A stretch of 64,000 nt of DNA, from NCBI GenBank assembly GCA_046295215.1, contig JBKBNP010000001.1, forward strand, positions 62,001 through 126,000. Reading direction: 5' to 3'. The position numbers were made by a program, and so were the translations under genes. Shown here piece by piece: positions 1 to 9,525 of this stretch (within the stretch, counting starts at the first letter, position 1; every line of letters begins with the position of its first letter). The notes under the pieces were generated by a model. It saw only the letters and a program-made list of their open reading frames with translations, was not told the DNA's origin and did no database searches. The stretch is from Szabonella sp046295215. GTDB lineage: Bacteria > Pseudomonadota > Alphaproteobacteria > Rhodobacterales > Rhodobacteraceae.

Positions 1-62
1 AGCGCGGCGTGCAAGGCTCCTGTCAGTTGGTCAGGGCTGGAACTGTCGGTCATGGGCCGCAT
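1..62 (-). CDS. 5' end of an unidentified protein (partial, runs off the window)
   Basis: An open frame on the minus strand starts with ATG at 62 (MRPMTDSSSPDQ...) and continues past position 1. A second in-frame ATG lies three codons later at 53. An AAGG purine run sits just upstream of the first ATG. Only about 20 residues are visible and I do not recognise the family. The frame lies downstream of hemC on the same strand, with a perfect dyad at 119-131 in the gap. It could be spurious. Confidence 0.35.
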   Translation of the reverse strand, partial: MRPMTDSSSPDQLTGALHAA

Positions 63-118
63 GATGCCTTCGGCGCGGGATGCACCTTTCCGGCAACATA
101 ACAAGGCGATGTTGAAAA

Positions 119-131
119 TGTAACCGTTACA
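119..131. promoter_or_regulatory. Perfect 13-bp inverted repeat, candidate operator
   Basis: TGTAAC-C-GTTACA is a perfect 6-1-6 dyad in the 90-bp gap between the end of hemC and the partial minus-strand gene at 62. Its geometry fits a dimeric helix-turn-helix regulator. The regulator is unknown. Confidence 0.35.
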
Positions 132-152
132 CGTCGATTTGACGACGATTGC

Positions 153-1100
153 TCAGACCTTCCAGTCGAAGAACCCCGCCGGTGCCCGTGCCTTCAGCCT
201 GTCCGCGAGGGCGACCCCCAGGGCCGCCCCGTCGGCAACGGGCCCCCGGATGTCATCAAAGAGCGCCTCCGATCCGTCCGGGCGCAGGATTTCCCCCCTG
301 AACCAGAGCGTGCCGCCCTCCAGCACCGCAAGCCCGGCGATCGGCGTTTCGCAGGATCCGTCGAGCCGCGCCAGAAAGGCCCGTTCCGCCGCGAGCCGCA
401 AACCGGTCGGGTGGTCATGGATCGGCTCCAGCAGGCCCGCCACACGGACATCATCCGCGCGCCGCTCCACCCCGATTGCCCCCTGGGCAACAGCGGGCAG
501 CATCACCTCCGGGTCGATGGCCGATTGTGCAACATGGGCCATCCCGAGCCGGTTCAGCCCGGCCATGGCAAGGAAGGTTGCCCGCGCCACCCCATCTGCG
601 AGCTTCTGCATCCGTGTCTGCACATTGCCCCGGAACTCCACCAAGCGCAGATCGGGTCGGCGCAGCGCCAGTTGGGCGCGACGGCGCAGGGAGGATGACC
701 CCACGACCGCGCCCTGCGGCAGATCCTCCAGCCGCGCCACGCCGGGGGAGACGAAGGCATCCCGCACATCCTCGCGCGCAAGATAGCAGTTCAGCACCAG
801 TCCTCGGGGCTGCACCGTCGGCATGTCCTTCATCGAATGGACGGCAAGGTCGATGCCGCCCTCCAGCAAGGCCTCTTCGATCTCGCGGGTGAACAGGCCC
901 TTGCCGCCAATATCCTTGAGCGCGCGGTCCTGGATCTGGTCGCCTGTGACCTTGATCACGACGATTTCAAAGGCGTCTTCCGGCAGGTCATGGGCTGCCA
1001 TCAGGCAGCGCCGTGTTTCATGCGCCTGCCAGAGGGCAAGCGGCGAGCCACGGGTTCCGATGCGCAGGGGATGGGCGGGGGAGGGGAGTGTCAGCGTCAT
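153..1100 (-). CDS. hemC: Hydroxymethylbilane synthase (porphobilinogen deaminase)
   Basis: This enzyme condenses four porphobilinogens into hydroxymethylbilane, the linear tetrapyrrole precursor of haem, bacteriochlorophyll and cobalamin, in the cytosol. The 315-aa protein starts with the family N-terminus RIGTRGSPLALWQ and has the VHSMKDMPT and SSSLRRRAQL substrate-binding segments. The dipyrromethane cofactor cysteine is C250 in LDGSCETPIAG. Upstream in-frame codons exist, but homology begins right after M1 at 1100, so this start is chosen. The gene is divergent from hemE. A PpsR-type site lies 17-34 bp upstream, overlapping a TTGTCA-17-TATGCC promoter so close to the ATG that the transcript may be nearly leaderless. 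Confidence 0.96.
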   Translation of the reverse strand: MTLTLPSPAHPLRIGTRGSPLALWQAHETRRCLMAAHDLPEDAFEIVVIKVTGDQIQDRALKDIGGKGLFTREIEEALLEGGIDLAVHSMKDMPTVQPRGLVLNCYLAREDVRDAFVSPGVARLEDLPQGAVVGSSSLRRRAQLALRRPDLRLVEFRGNVQTRMQKLADGVARATFLAMAGLNRLGMAHVAQSAIDPEVMLPAVAQGAIGVERRADDVRVAGLLEPIHDHPTGLRLAAERAFLARLDGSCETPIAGLAVLEGGTLWFRGEILRPDGSEALFDDIRGPVADGAALGVALADRLKARAPAGFFDWKV

Positions 1101-1116
1101 GGCCAAGGCATATCGC

Positions 1117-1134
1117 TGTCCAGTTCGCCTGACA
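1117..1134. promoter_or_regulatory. Candidate PpsR/CrtJ binding site between hemC and hemE
   Basis: TGTC-N10-GACA is an exact match to the TGT-N12-ACA consensus (TGTcN10gACA) of the redox/light repressor PpsR/CrtJ. It lies in the 91-bp divergent region. It overlaps a possible TTGTCA-17-TATGCC promoter for hemC and sits just upstream of TTGACA (1142-1147), a possible -35 for hemE. Confidence 0.65.
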
Positions 1135-1191
1135 ACTTCTATTGACAAAGCCGCCCCGGCTTGGAACGGAAGGGGCAGGCAGAGGAGCCCC

Positions 1192-2226
1192 ATGATGACC
1201 GACAAGACGATCCTGCGCGCCCTGCGTGGCGAAACCCTTTCCACGCCGCCCGTCTGGATGATGCGCCAGGCCGGGCGCTATCTGCCGGAATACCGCGCAA
1301 CGCGCGCGCAGGCGGGGGATTTCCTCAAGCTCTGCTACAATCCCGAGCTGGCGGCGGAAGTGACGCTGCAACCGATCCGTCGCTACGGCTTCGATGCCGC
1401 CATCCTCTTTGCCGACATCCTGCTCTTGCCGCAGGCGCTCGGCGCGGACCTGTGGTTCGAAACCGGCGAGGGGCCACGGCTTTCGACGGTGACGGATCTG
1501 GCAGATGTCCGGGCGCTGCGGCCAAAGGACGCGATCCATGAGACGCTGGGCCCGGTCTATGAAACCGTCCGTATCCTGTCGCGCGAATTGCCAAGCGACA
1601 CCACGCTGATCGGCTTTGCGGGTGCCCCCTGGACGGTTGCCACCTATATGATTGCCGGGCGCGGCACGCCCGACCAAGGCCCGGCGCACCGTCTGAAAGA
1701 GACCGACCGCGCCGCCTTTGTCGCGCTGATCGACCTGCTGACCGAGGCAACGGTCGACTATCTTTCCGCACAGATCGAGGCAGGGGCAGAGGTCGTCAAG
1801 ATCTTCGACAGCTGGGCCGGCAGTCTCAAGGGGCAGGATTTCCACGATTTCGCGCTGGAACCTGCCCGCCGCATCATCGCGGCCCTGAAGGCGCGCCACC
1901 CGGACCTTCCGGTCATAGCCTTCCCGCGCGAGGCGGGCGAAGGCTATGTCGGCTTTGCCCGGGCCACGGGGGCCGACTGCGTTGCCATCGACAATTCCGT
2001 GACCCCGGAATGGGCGGCGGAAAAGGTGCAGATTGACGGCTGCGTGCAGGGCAATCTCGCCTCGCATCACATGGTGACGGGCGGGCAGGCGCTGATCGAC
2101 GAGACGCGCCGCGTTGTCGCGGCCTTCCGCAATGGTCCCCACATCTTCAACCTGGGCCATGGCATCACCCCCGATGCCGACCCCGAGAACGTTGCGCTGA
2201 TGATCGAGACAATCCGCAACGGCTGA
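1192..2226 (+). CDS. hemE: Uroporphyrinogen decarboxylase
   Basis: It decarboxylates the four acetate side chains of uroporphyrinogen III to give coproporphyrinogen III, committing tetrapyrroles to haem and chlorophyll. The 344-aa protein carries PVWMMRQAGRYLPEYR near the N-terminus (the URO-D signature, with the substrate-binding arginines) and GFAGAPWTVATYMI, and ends in NLGHGITPDADPENV, all family hallmarks. The ATG at 1192 (or the next codon, 1195) follows an AGAGGAG Shine-Dalgarno. The frame is open upstream to 823 but carries no homology there. The gene is divergent from hemC and probably shares its PpsR-type operator. Confidence 0.97.
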   Translation: MMTDKTILRALRGETLSTPPVWMMRQAGRYLPEYRATRAQAGDFLKLCYNPELAAEVTLQPIRRYGFDAAILFADILLLPQALGADLWFETGEGPRLSTVTDLADVRALRPKDAIHETLGPVYETVRILSRELPSDTTLIGFAGAPWTVATYMIAGRGTPDQGPAHRLKETDRAAFVALIDLLTEATVDYLSAQIEAGAEVVKIFDSWAGSLKGQDFHDFALEPARRIIAALKARHPDLPVIAFPREAGEGYVGFARATGADCVAIDNSVTPEWAAEKVQIDGCVQGNLASHHMVTGGQALIDETRRVVAAFRNGPHIFNLGHGITPDADPENVALMIETIRNG

Positions 2227-2235
2227 CCCGGCGGA

Positions 2236-2262
2236 GCGCGCCCGAGGGCGCGCAAGCCTTTT
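2236..2262 (+). terminator. Hairpin and T tract after hemE
   Basis: GCGCGCC-CGAG-GGCGCGC is a 7-bp GC stem with a 4-nt loop, followed by AAGCCTTTT. It begins about 10 bp after the hemE stop. Confidence 0.5.
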
Positions 2263-2267
2263 GCCTC

Positions 2268-2394
2268 GCCCCTTGCGGGGCTCAGGATCGAGGTATTTTT
2301 TCCAAGATGAAACCCTGCCGGACTTCGCTGTTCATCTTGGCCCAAATACCTCGGGGGTGAATTGGCCGCATGGCCAAGAGGGGGCAGCGCCCCC
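2268..2394. repeat. Dispersed intergenic hairpin module, head-to-head pair
   Basis: Two inverted copies of the module face each other. The 22-bp arms at 2290-2311 and 2331-2352 match at 19 of 22 positions after reverse complementation (GAGGTATTT...CCAAGATGAA). G/C hairpins flank the pair at 2268-2281 and 2380-2394. The right half lies just before the alpha-glucosidase start. Confidence 0.7.
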
Positions 2395-2462
2395 TTCCTT
2401 GCAGCGCCTTGCGGAAACACCGCCGATCGGCTCAGGTGGACGCAAACATCCGGGAGATCGAC

Positions 2463-4082
2463 ATGGACTGGTGGCGCGGATCGGTAACCTATCAGATCTA
2501 TCCCCGATCGTTTCAGGACAGCACCGGCAGCGGCGTGGGCGACATCGCGGGGATCACCCGGCGTCTGGATCATGCCGCCCGGCTGGGCGTGGATGCGGTC
2601 TGGCTTTCGCCGGTCTTCCCCTCGCCGATGGCCGATATGGGATATGACGTCTCGGACCATACCGGCATTGACCCCTCCTTCGGCACATTGGATGATTTCG
2701 ACGCGATGCTGTCACGAGCGCATGCGCTCGGGCTGAAGGTCATCATTGATCAGGTGCTGAGCCATTCCTCGGACCGCCATCCGCAGTTCATCGAGAGCCG
2801 TGCAAGCCGCGACAACCCCAGGGCGGACTGGTATGTCTGGGCCGACCCGCACCCCGATGGCACGCCCCCGAACAACTGGCTCTCGGTATTCGGCGGCTCT
2901 GCCTGGGAATGGGACTCGCGCCGGCGGCAATATTACCTGCATAATTTCCTGCCCTCGCAGCCCGATTTCAACTTTCACAACCCGGACGTGCAAGATTGGC
3001 TGCTCGGCACGCTGCGATTCTGGCTGGACCGGGGGGTGGACGGGTTCCGGCTCGACACGGTGAACTACTATTTTCATGATGCCCTCCTGCGGTCGAACCC
3101 GCCGGAACCCGGCAATGCCGTGACCCCTGCGGTCAATCCCTATGACATGCAGCGCCACCTCCATTCCAAGACAAGGCCGGAAAACATCGCCTTTCTGGAA
3201 CGCCTGCGCGCGTTGCTGGACGAGTATGACGCCCGAACCATGGTGGGCGAGGTGGGCGAGGCCGCCGCCCATTCGCTGCCGATCATGGCGGATTACACAA
3301 GGCCGGGGCGCCTGCACATGGCCTATTCCTTTGCCATGCTGGGCCCGGATTTCTCCGCCCGGCATTTCCGGGACCAGATCGAGGGGTTCCTTCGGGCCGC
3401 CCCCGGCTCCTGCCCCTGCTGGAGCTTTTCCAACCATGACGTGATCCGCCATGTCTCGCGCTGGTCCGAACATGGCGACCCTCACCCGCTGGCGCGGCTG
3501 GCGGCGGCGATGCTGGTTGGGTTCGAAGGCTCGATCTGCCTCTATCAGGGTGAGGAACTGGGCCAGACCGAAACGGAGATCCTCCATCACGAATTGACGG
3601 ACCCGCCCGGTATCCGCTTCTGGCCCGATTACAAGGGGCGTGATGGGTGTCGCACGCCGATGGTCTGGGACGCCTCGCCCCATGGCGGGTTCACGACGGG
3701 CACGCCTTGGCTGCCGGTGAAGCCCGAACAGGCTGCGCGCCATGTGGCGGGGCAGGAGGGTGTCGCAGGATCTGTGCTGGAAAACTATCGCGCGCTTCTG
3801 GCCTTCCGGCGCGCGCAGCCCGTGCTGCGGCAGGGGCGGACGCATTTTCTGGACCTGCCCGAGCCGGTTCTGGGCTTTGTCCGGCATGCCGGGGGGCAGG
3901 CGCTGCTCTGTCTTTACAACCTGTCGCGCGATACGCAGGCCCTCACCCTGACCGGTGCGGGCGGGATGCTCGGCCCGTCGCAGGCGGTTGACCGACACGG
4001 CGATGCGCTGACGCTCGGGGCAAACGGGTTTGTCTTTCTGGACCTGCCCACAGGCAGGGCGGGACTGCGCGTGTCGGCCTGA
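2463..4082 (+). CDS. GH13 alpha-glucosidase (maltase / oligo-1,6-glucosidase type)
   Basis: This is a cytosolic glycoside hydrolase that cleaves alpha-glucosidic bonds in maltose-like or alpha-1,6 oligosaccharides. The 539-aa protein has the family-13 order WWRGSVTYQIYPRSF, AVWLSPVFPSPMADMGYDV, the nucleophile D198 in DGFRLDT, acid/base E263 in MVGEVGEA and transition-state D326 in FSNHD, followed by a C-terminal beta domain. ATG 2463 follows GGGAGATCGAC. The frame is open upstream through the intergenic repeat but only this start matches the family. It stands alone, so the substrate cannot be fixed from context. Trehalose synthase-like relatives are less likely given the length. Confidence 0.9.
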   Translation: MDWWRGSVTYQIYPRSFQDSTGSGVGDIAGITRRLDHAARLGVDAVWLSPVFPSPMADMGYDVSDHTGIDPSFGTLDDFDAMLSRAHALGLKVIIDQVLSHSSDRHPQFIESRASRDNPRADWYVWADPHPDGTPPNNWLSVFGGSAWEWDSRRRQYYLHNFLPSQPDFNFHNPDVQDWLLGTLRFWLDRGVDGFRLDTVNYYFHDALLRSNPPEPGNAVTPAVNPYDMQRHLHSKTRPENIAFLERLRALLDEYDARTMVGEVGEAAAHSLPIMADYTRPGRLHMAYSFAMLGPDFSARHFRDQIEGFLRAAPGSCPCWSFSNHDVIRHVSRWSEHGDPHPLARLAAAMLVGFEGSICLYQGEELGQTETEILHHELTDPPGIRFWPDYKGRDGCRTPMVWDASPHGGFTTGTPWLPVKPEQAARHVAGQEGVAGSVLENYRALLAFRRAQPVLRQGRTHFLDLPEPVLGFVRHAGGQALLCLYNLSRDTQALTLTGAGGMLGPSQAVDRHGDALTLGANGFVFLDLPTGRAGLRVSA

Positions 4083-4108
4083 CCGCCTTGCGACCGGCGG
4101 GCCGGGCG

Positions 4109-4924
4109 CTATAGCGCCAGACCCATGGCGATCAGGTGATCGGCCCCTTTGCGCAGGCCGCGCAGATCGTTCACCTCCAGAATCAGGCGCGGGTTCTGCT
4201 TCAAACGGGCGAGCGCGGCAAAGATCGCCCGCCAGTTCAGCGGGCCGTCACCGGGATGCCAGTGCCGGTCGGCAAAGCCGTCACTGTCCTGCAGATGGAC
4301 ATGGTCGAGCCGTTTGCCTGCTGCTTTCACATAGAGGTCCACCGGCGGCGCGCCGAGCCTTACATGCGCATATTGTGCATGCCCCGTATCCAGCGACACT
4401 TTCAGCGCCGGTGAGGCCAGCGCGTCCACGATGCGGCAGCGCGCGGCGGGGTCCACATCCTCGATGTTTTCCATCACCAGCGTCACGCCGCTGTCCTCGG
4501 CCCGTTTCAGGACGGGACCGAGCAGATAGCGCAGTTTCTCGATCTGGATCAGCGGCTCGTTCGGATCGTCTAGATGGCCGCCATGGTCCCAGCCTGTCAC
4601 CGGGGAGTGGACAGCCATCTGCGTCGCCCCGATCGCCTCGCAGACGCCGAGGGCCTGCATCAGCCGTTGCTGCACGATCATCGCCACGTCCGGGTCGGCG
4701 CTGTCCAGCGTGAAGCCGATATAGGGGCCATGGAGGCCGATGCGCCCCTCCAGCCCGTCGATCAGTTTCCGGGTCCGCGCAATGGGGCCGGACAGATCGC
4801 CCGTTAGTGCCCTCGCGGTGCAGAAACTCTGGATTTCCAGATCGCGGGGGGCAGACAGCATCCAGTCCCGATGCAGATCCAGCATGTCGAGCGTCATGGC
4901 GGCGCCAAGAACGGGGAGGGTCAA
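4109..4924 (-). CDS. Sugar phosphate isomerase/epimerase-like TIM barrel protein
   Basis: The 271-aa protein has the xylose isomerase-like TIM barrel pattern, with metal-ligand candidates in MAVHSPVTG, LVMENIED, VSLDTGHAQYAH, LDHVHLQDSDG and LILEVND. No signal peptide is present. The exact substrate is unknown; relatives include inositol catabolism enzymes and AP endonuclease-type folds. The chosen start is a TTG at 4924 overlapping the TGA of the upstream gene (TTGA), because LPVLGAA looks like the first barrel strand. An ATG at 4897 would remove it. Translation is probably coupled to the phosphotransacetylase fusion gene. Confidence 0.75.
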   Translation of the reverse strand: MTLPVLGAAMTLDMLDLHRDWMLSAPRDLEIQSFCTARALTGDLSGPIARTRKLIDGLEGRIGLHGPYIGFTLDSADPDVAMIVQQRLMQALGVCEAIGATQMAVHSPVTGWDHGGHLDDPNEPLIQIEKLRYLLGPVLKRAEDSGVTLVMENIEDVDPAARCRIVDALASPALKVSLDTGHAQYAHVRLGAPPVDLYVKAAGKRLDHVHLQDSDGFADRHWHPGDGPLNWRAIFAALARLKQNPRLILEVNDLRGLRKGADHLIAMGLAL

Positions 4925-6318
4925 GGCAGATCTCCTTCGGGTGCTGTGGACAGGCGCGCATGGTGGATCGCCGCGATGGCGCAGGAGGCAAGCCGCGCCA
5001 TGGCGCTGTCGGAGCGCGAGTTGAGGATGACCGGCACCCGCGCGCCCATCACCAGCCCCGCCGATTCCGCATGGCTGATGAAGGCCAGCTGCTTGGCCAG
5101 CATGTTGCCCGCGTCGATGCCCGGCACGATCAGCACCTCGGCCCGGCCTGCGACCTCTGACGTGAGGCCCTTGGTGCGGGCGGCGGCCAGCGATACGGCA
5201 TTGTCCATCGCCAGCGGACCATCGACGAAACCGCCGGTGATCTGGCCACGCTCGGCCATTTTCGAGAGCAGGGCGGCATCGAGCGAGGACGGAATCGCAG
5301 GGTTGACCGTTTCCACCGCCGACAACACCCCGACCCGGGGCCGCGCGATGCCAATGGAAATGGCGAGGTCGATGGCGTTCTGGACGATGTCCATCTTGGT
5401 CGCAAGGTCGGGGGCGATGTTGATCGCGGCATCCGATACCAGCAGCGGGTGATCCAGCCCCGGCACATCCATCACGAAAATATGCGTGAGTTTCCGCCCG
5501 ATGCGCAGACCCTTTTCGCGGTCGACCATCGCGCGCAGCATGTCGTCGGTATGCAGATGGCCCTTCATCACCGCCTCTGCGCGGCCGTCCCGCACCAGGG
5601 CCACGGCGCGTGCGGCGGCCTCCGGGGCGGAGGCGGCCTCGACAATCTCCAGCCCCGCAAGATCGGCGCCGAGCGCCTTGGCCGCAGCCTCGATCCGCGC
5701 GCGGCGGCCCACCAGCAGCGGTGCGATGATCGTGCGGCGCTGCGCCATCAGGGCGCCCCCGAGGCTGTCGGCGGTTTCGGGGCAGATCACCGCGACCCGC
5801 AGCGGCGGCAGGGGTTCGGCCTGTGCCAGCAGTGCCTCGAAATGACGGTGGCGGCGCACCGTGAGGCCGGGAAGCGCCGATCCGTCCACCCGGTATTTGT
5901 GGGTGGGCAGGCGCACCGTGACCTCGCCCGACAGGATCGCCTCTTTCCCCGGAAGGCGCGTCACCTCTGCCGCCAGCGTGGCGCTGTCGGGCGAGAGGGC
6001 GGTGACGGTGACAGAGGTCTGCAACTCCTCGCCCGCATGGGCGCGCGCGTGGAAACGATAGTTTTGCGCCAGCGTCACGATGCCCGGACCTGGCAATTGC
6101 GTGCCGAGGATCGCGGTGACAAGGCTCGCGGCAAAGGCCGATGGCACAAAGGCCTCCGCCTGACCGTCGCCATCGCCATCAAGGCCGGGCAGGTGCAGGG
6201 GATTGTGATTGCCCGTTGCGGCGGCAAAGATGAACAGGTCATCCGCCGTGCAAAGCCGCGTGGCAGAGGCGGTCTGCCCGAGCCGCAATTCGTCGAACAG
6301 GTGGTTTTCAAGGATCAT
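4921..6318 (-). CDS. Bifunctional MaoC-type enoyl-CoA hydratase / phosphate acyltransferase
   Basis: The 465-aa fusion has an N-terminal hotdog domain of about 150 residues (FIFAAATGNHNPLHL, the MaoC hydratase D/H motif region). A C-terminal PTA_PTB domain follows, with AEAVMKGHLHTDDMLRA, LTHIFVMDVPG, VSDAAINIAPDLATK and the ending VILNSRSDSAMARLASCAIA. The family is annotated as enoyl-CoA hydratase/phosphate acetyltransferase and presumably exchanges acyl-CoA and acyl-phosphate. No acetate kinase gene is adjacent. M1 at 6318 (MILENHLFDELRLGQ) is the family start; open frame upstream is a shadow of copA. The stop overlaps the next gene's start. Confidence 0.85.
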   Translation of the reverse strand: MILENHLFDELRLGQTASATRLCTADDLFIFAAATGNHNPLHLPGLDGDGDGQAEAFVPSAFAASLVTAILGTQLPGPGIVTLAQNYRFHARAHAGEELQTSVTVTALSPDSATLAAEVTRLPGKEAILSGEVTVRLPTHKYRVDGSALPGLTVRRHRHFEALLAQAEPLPPLRVAVICPETADSLGGALMAQRRTIIAPLLVGRRARIEAAAKALGADLAGLEIVEAASAPEAAARAVALVRDGRAEAVMKGHLHTDDMLRAMVDREKGLRIGRKLTHIFVMDVPGLDHPLLVSDAAINIAPDLATKMDIVQNAIDLAISIGIARPRVGVLSAVETVNPAIPSSLDAALLSKMAERGQITGGFVDGPLAMDNAVSLAAARTKGLTSEVAGRAEVLIVPGIDAGNMLAKQLAFISHAESAGLVMGARVPVILNSRSDSAMARLASCAIAAIHHARLSTAPEGDLP

Positions 6319-6380
6319 CAGGCAGCCTTTGCATGTTTCGGCGCAGTCTGGCCTGCGTGTGCAGTGCAGGCAAGTCCGCG

Positions 6381-6578
6381 TCAGACCGGTTCTGCGGCGA
6401 ATCCTGCTGCCAACAGCGCGGCGATGAGGGATGAGGGCGGTTGATCGGTCTCGATTTCTGCCCGGCGCGCGGGCAGGTCCACGCGGATCACCGCCTGTGC
6501 ATCGAGCCGTGTGACCGCGTTTTCGACGGCGGCCTTGCAATGGCCGCAGGACATTTCGGGAATCGACAGGGTCATCAT
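6381..6578 (-). CDS. copZ: Copper chaperone, single HMA domain
   Basis: A 65-aa soluble heavy-metal-associated domain with the Cu(I)-binding motif MSCGHC near the N-terminus and a complete ferredoxin-like fold length. It hands Cu(I) to the CopA pump in the cytosol. ATG 6578 (tandem ATGATG, alternative 6575) follows GGAG eight bases upstream. It is divergent from copA and has its own CueR-like promoter at 6605-6635. The downstream neighbour on the same strand is the MaoC/PTA fusion, 62 bp away. Confidence 0.88.
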   Translation of the reverse strand: MMTLSIPEMSCGHCKAAVENAVTRLDAQAVIRVDLPARRAEIETDQPPSSLIAALLAAGFAAEPV

Positions 6579-6604
6579 TTCGGGCTCCAACGCGGGGTTT
6601 TCCC

Positions 6605-6635
6605 CAGATGGACCCTTCCGGTGCAAGAAGGTCAA
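6605..6635 (-). promoter_or_regulatory. CueR-type promoter for copZ
   Basis: Read on the minus strand, TTGACC (6630-6635) is followed by a 19-bp spacer (6611-6629) holding the dyad ACCTTC...GAAGG and a weak -10 (CATCTG). A 19-bp spacer with an ACCTTCC/GGAAGGT-like dyad is the MerR-family copper promoter signature. Confidence 0.6.
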
Positions 6636-6653
6636 GCGATTGGCGAGGGGGGC

Positions 6654-6684
6654 TTGACCTTCCAGTGACTGGAATCCCTATGTC
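6654..6684 (+). promoter_or_regulatory. CueR-type promoter for copA-cueR
   Basis: TTGACC (-35, 6654-6659) and TATGTC (-10, 6679-6684) are separated by 19 bp. The spacer contains the perfect 7-1-7 dyad TTCCAGT-G-ACTGGAA (6660-6674). This is the overlong spacer that MerR-family activators such as CueR untwist when bound to Cu(I). Confidence 0.85.
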
Positions 6685-6703
6685 CATTCCAAAGGAGACA
6701 GAC

Positions 6704-9120
<2,417 letters not shown>

Positions 9121-9124
<4 letters not shown>

Positions 9125-9525
9125 ACATCAAGGAGGCCAGCCGGATTTCGGGTCTGCCCGCCAAGACCATCCGCTATTACGAGGAGGTCGGCCTGATCCG
9201 GCCCTTGCGGGGGGCCAATGGCTACCGGCATTTCCGCGACAGCGATGTTCACAAGCTGGGGTTTCTGGGCCGGGCGCGCGCGCTCGGCTTCACCATCGAG
9301 GATTGCCGCGTGCTGTTGTCGCTTTACGAGGACAAGACCCGCGCCAGTTCCGATGTGAAGGCGATTGCCGCGCGGCACCTGCACCAGATCGCGCAGAAGA
9401 TCGGCGAATTGCAGGCGATGGAGGCGGTGCTGTCGCATCTGGTATCCTGCTGTGCCGGCGATGCGCGGCCCGATTGCCCGATCCTGTCGGATCTGGCACC
9501 GCAGATCGCGGCGCGGGTCACATGA
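9121..9525 (+). CDS. cueR: MerR-family copper-responsive activator
   Basis: The 134-aa protein has an N-terminal winged helix (MNIKEASRISGLPAKTIRYYE), a dimerisation helix, and a C-terminal metal loop with the CueR-type spaced cysteines (SCCAGDARPDCPI). It senses Cu(I) and activates promoters with 19-bp spacers; two such promoters flank copZ and copA. It overlaps copA by 4 bp, so it is expressed from the promoter it controls. Silver or gold response is possible in this family. Confidence 0.92.

Noticed and set aside
119..131. TGTAACCGTTACA as a second PpsR site
   Set aside because: The TGT and ACA are seven bases apart, not twelve, so it does not fit PpsR; kept only as an unassigned dyad.
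1018..2160. Long open frame antisense to hemE
   Set aside because: It mirrors hemE codon periodicity in GC-rich DNA, lacks a ribosome site and has no recognisable motif. Similar antisense frames over the alpha-glucosidase, copA, bhcA and RTX genes were rejected for the same reason.
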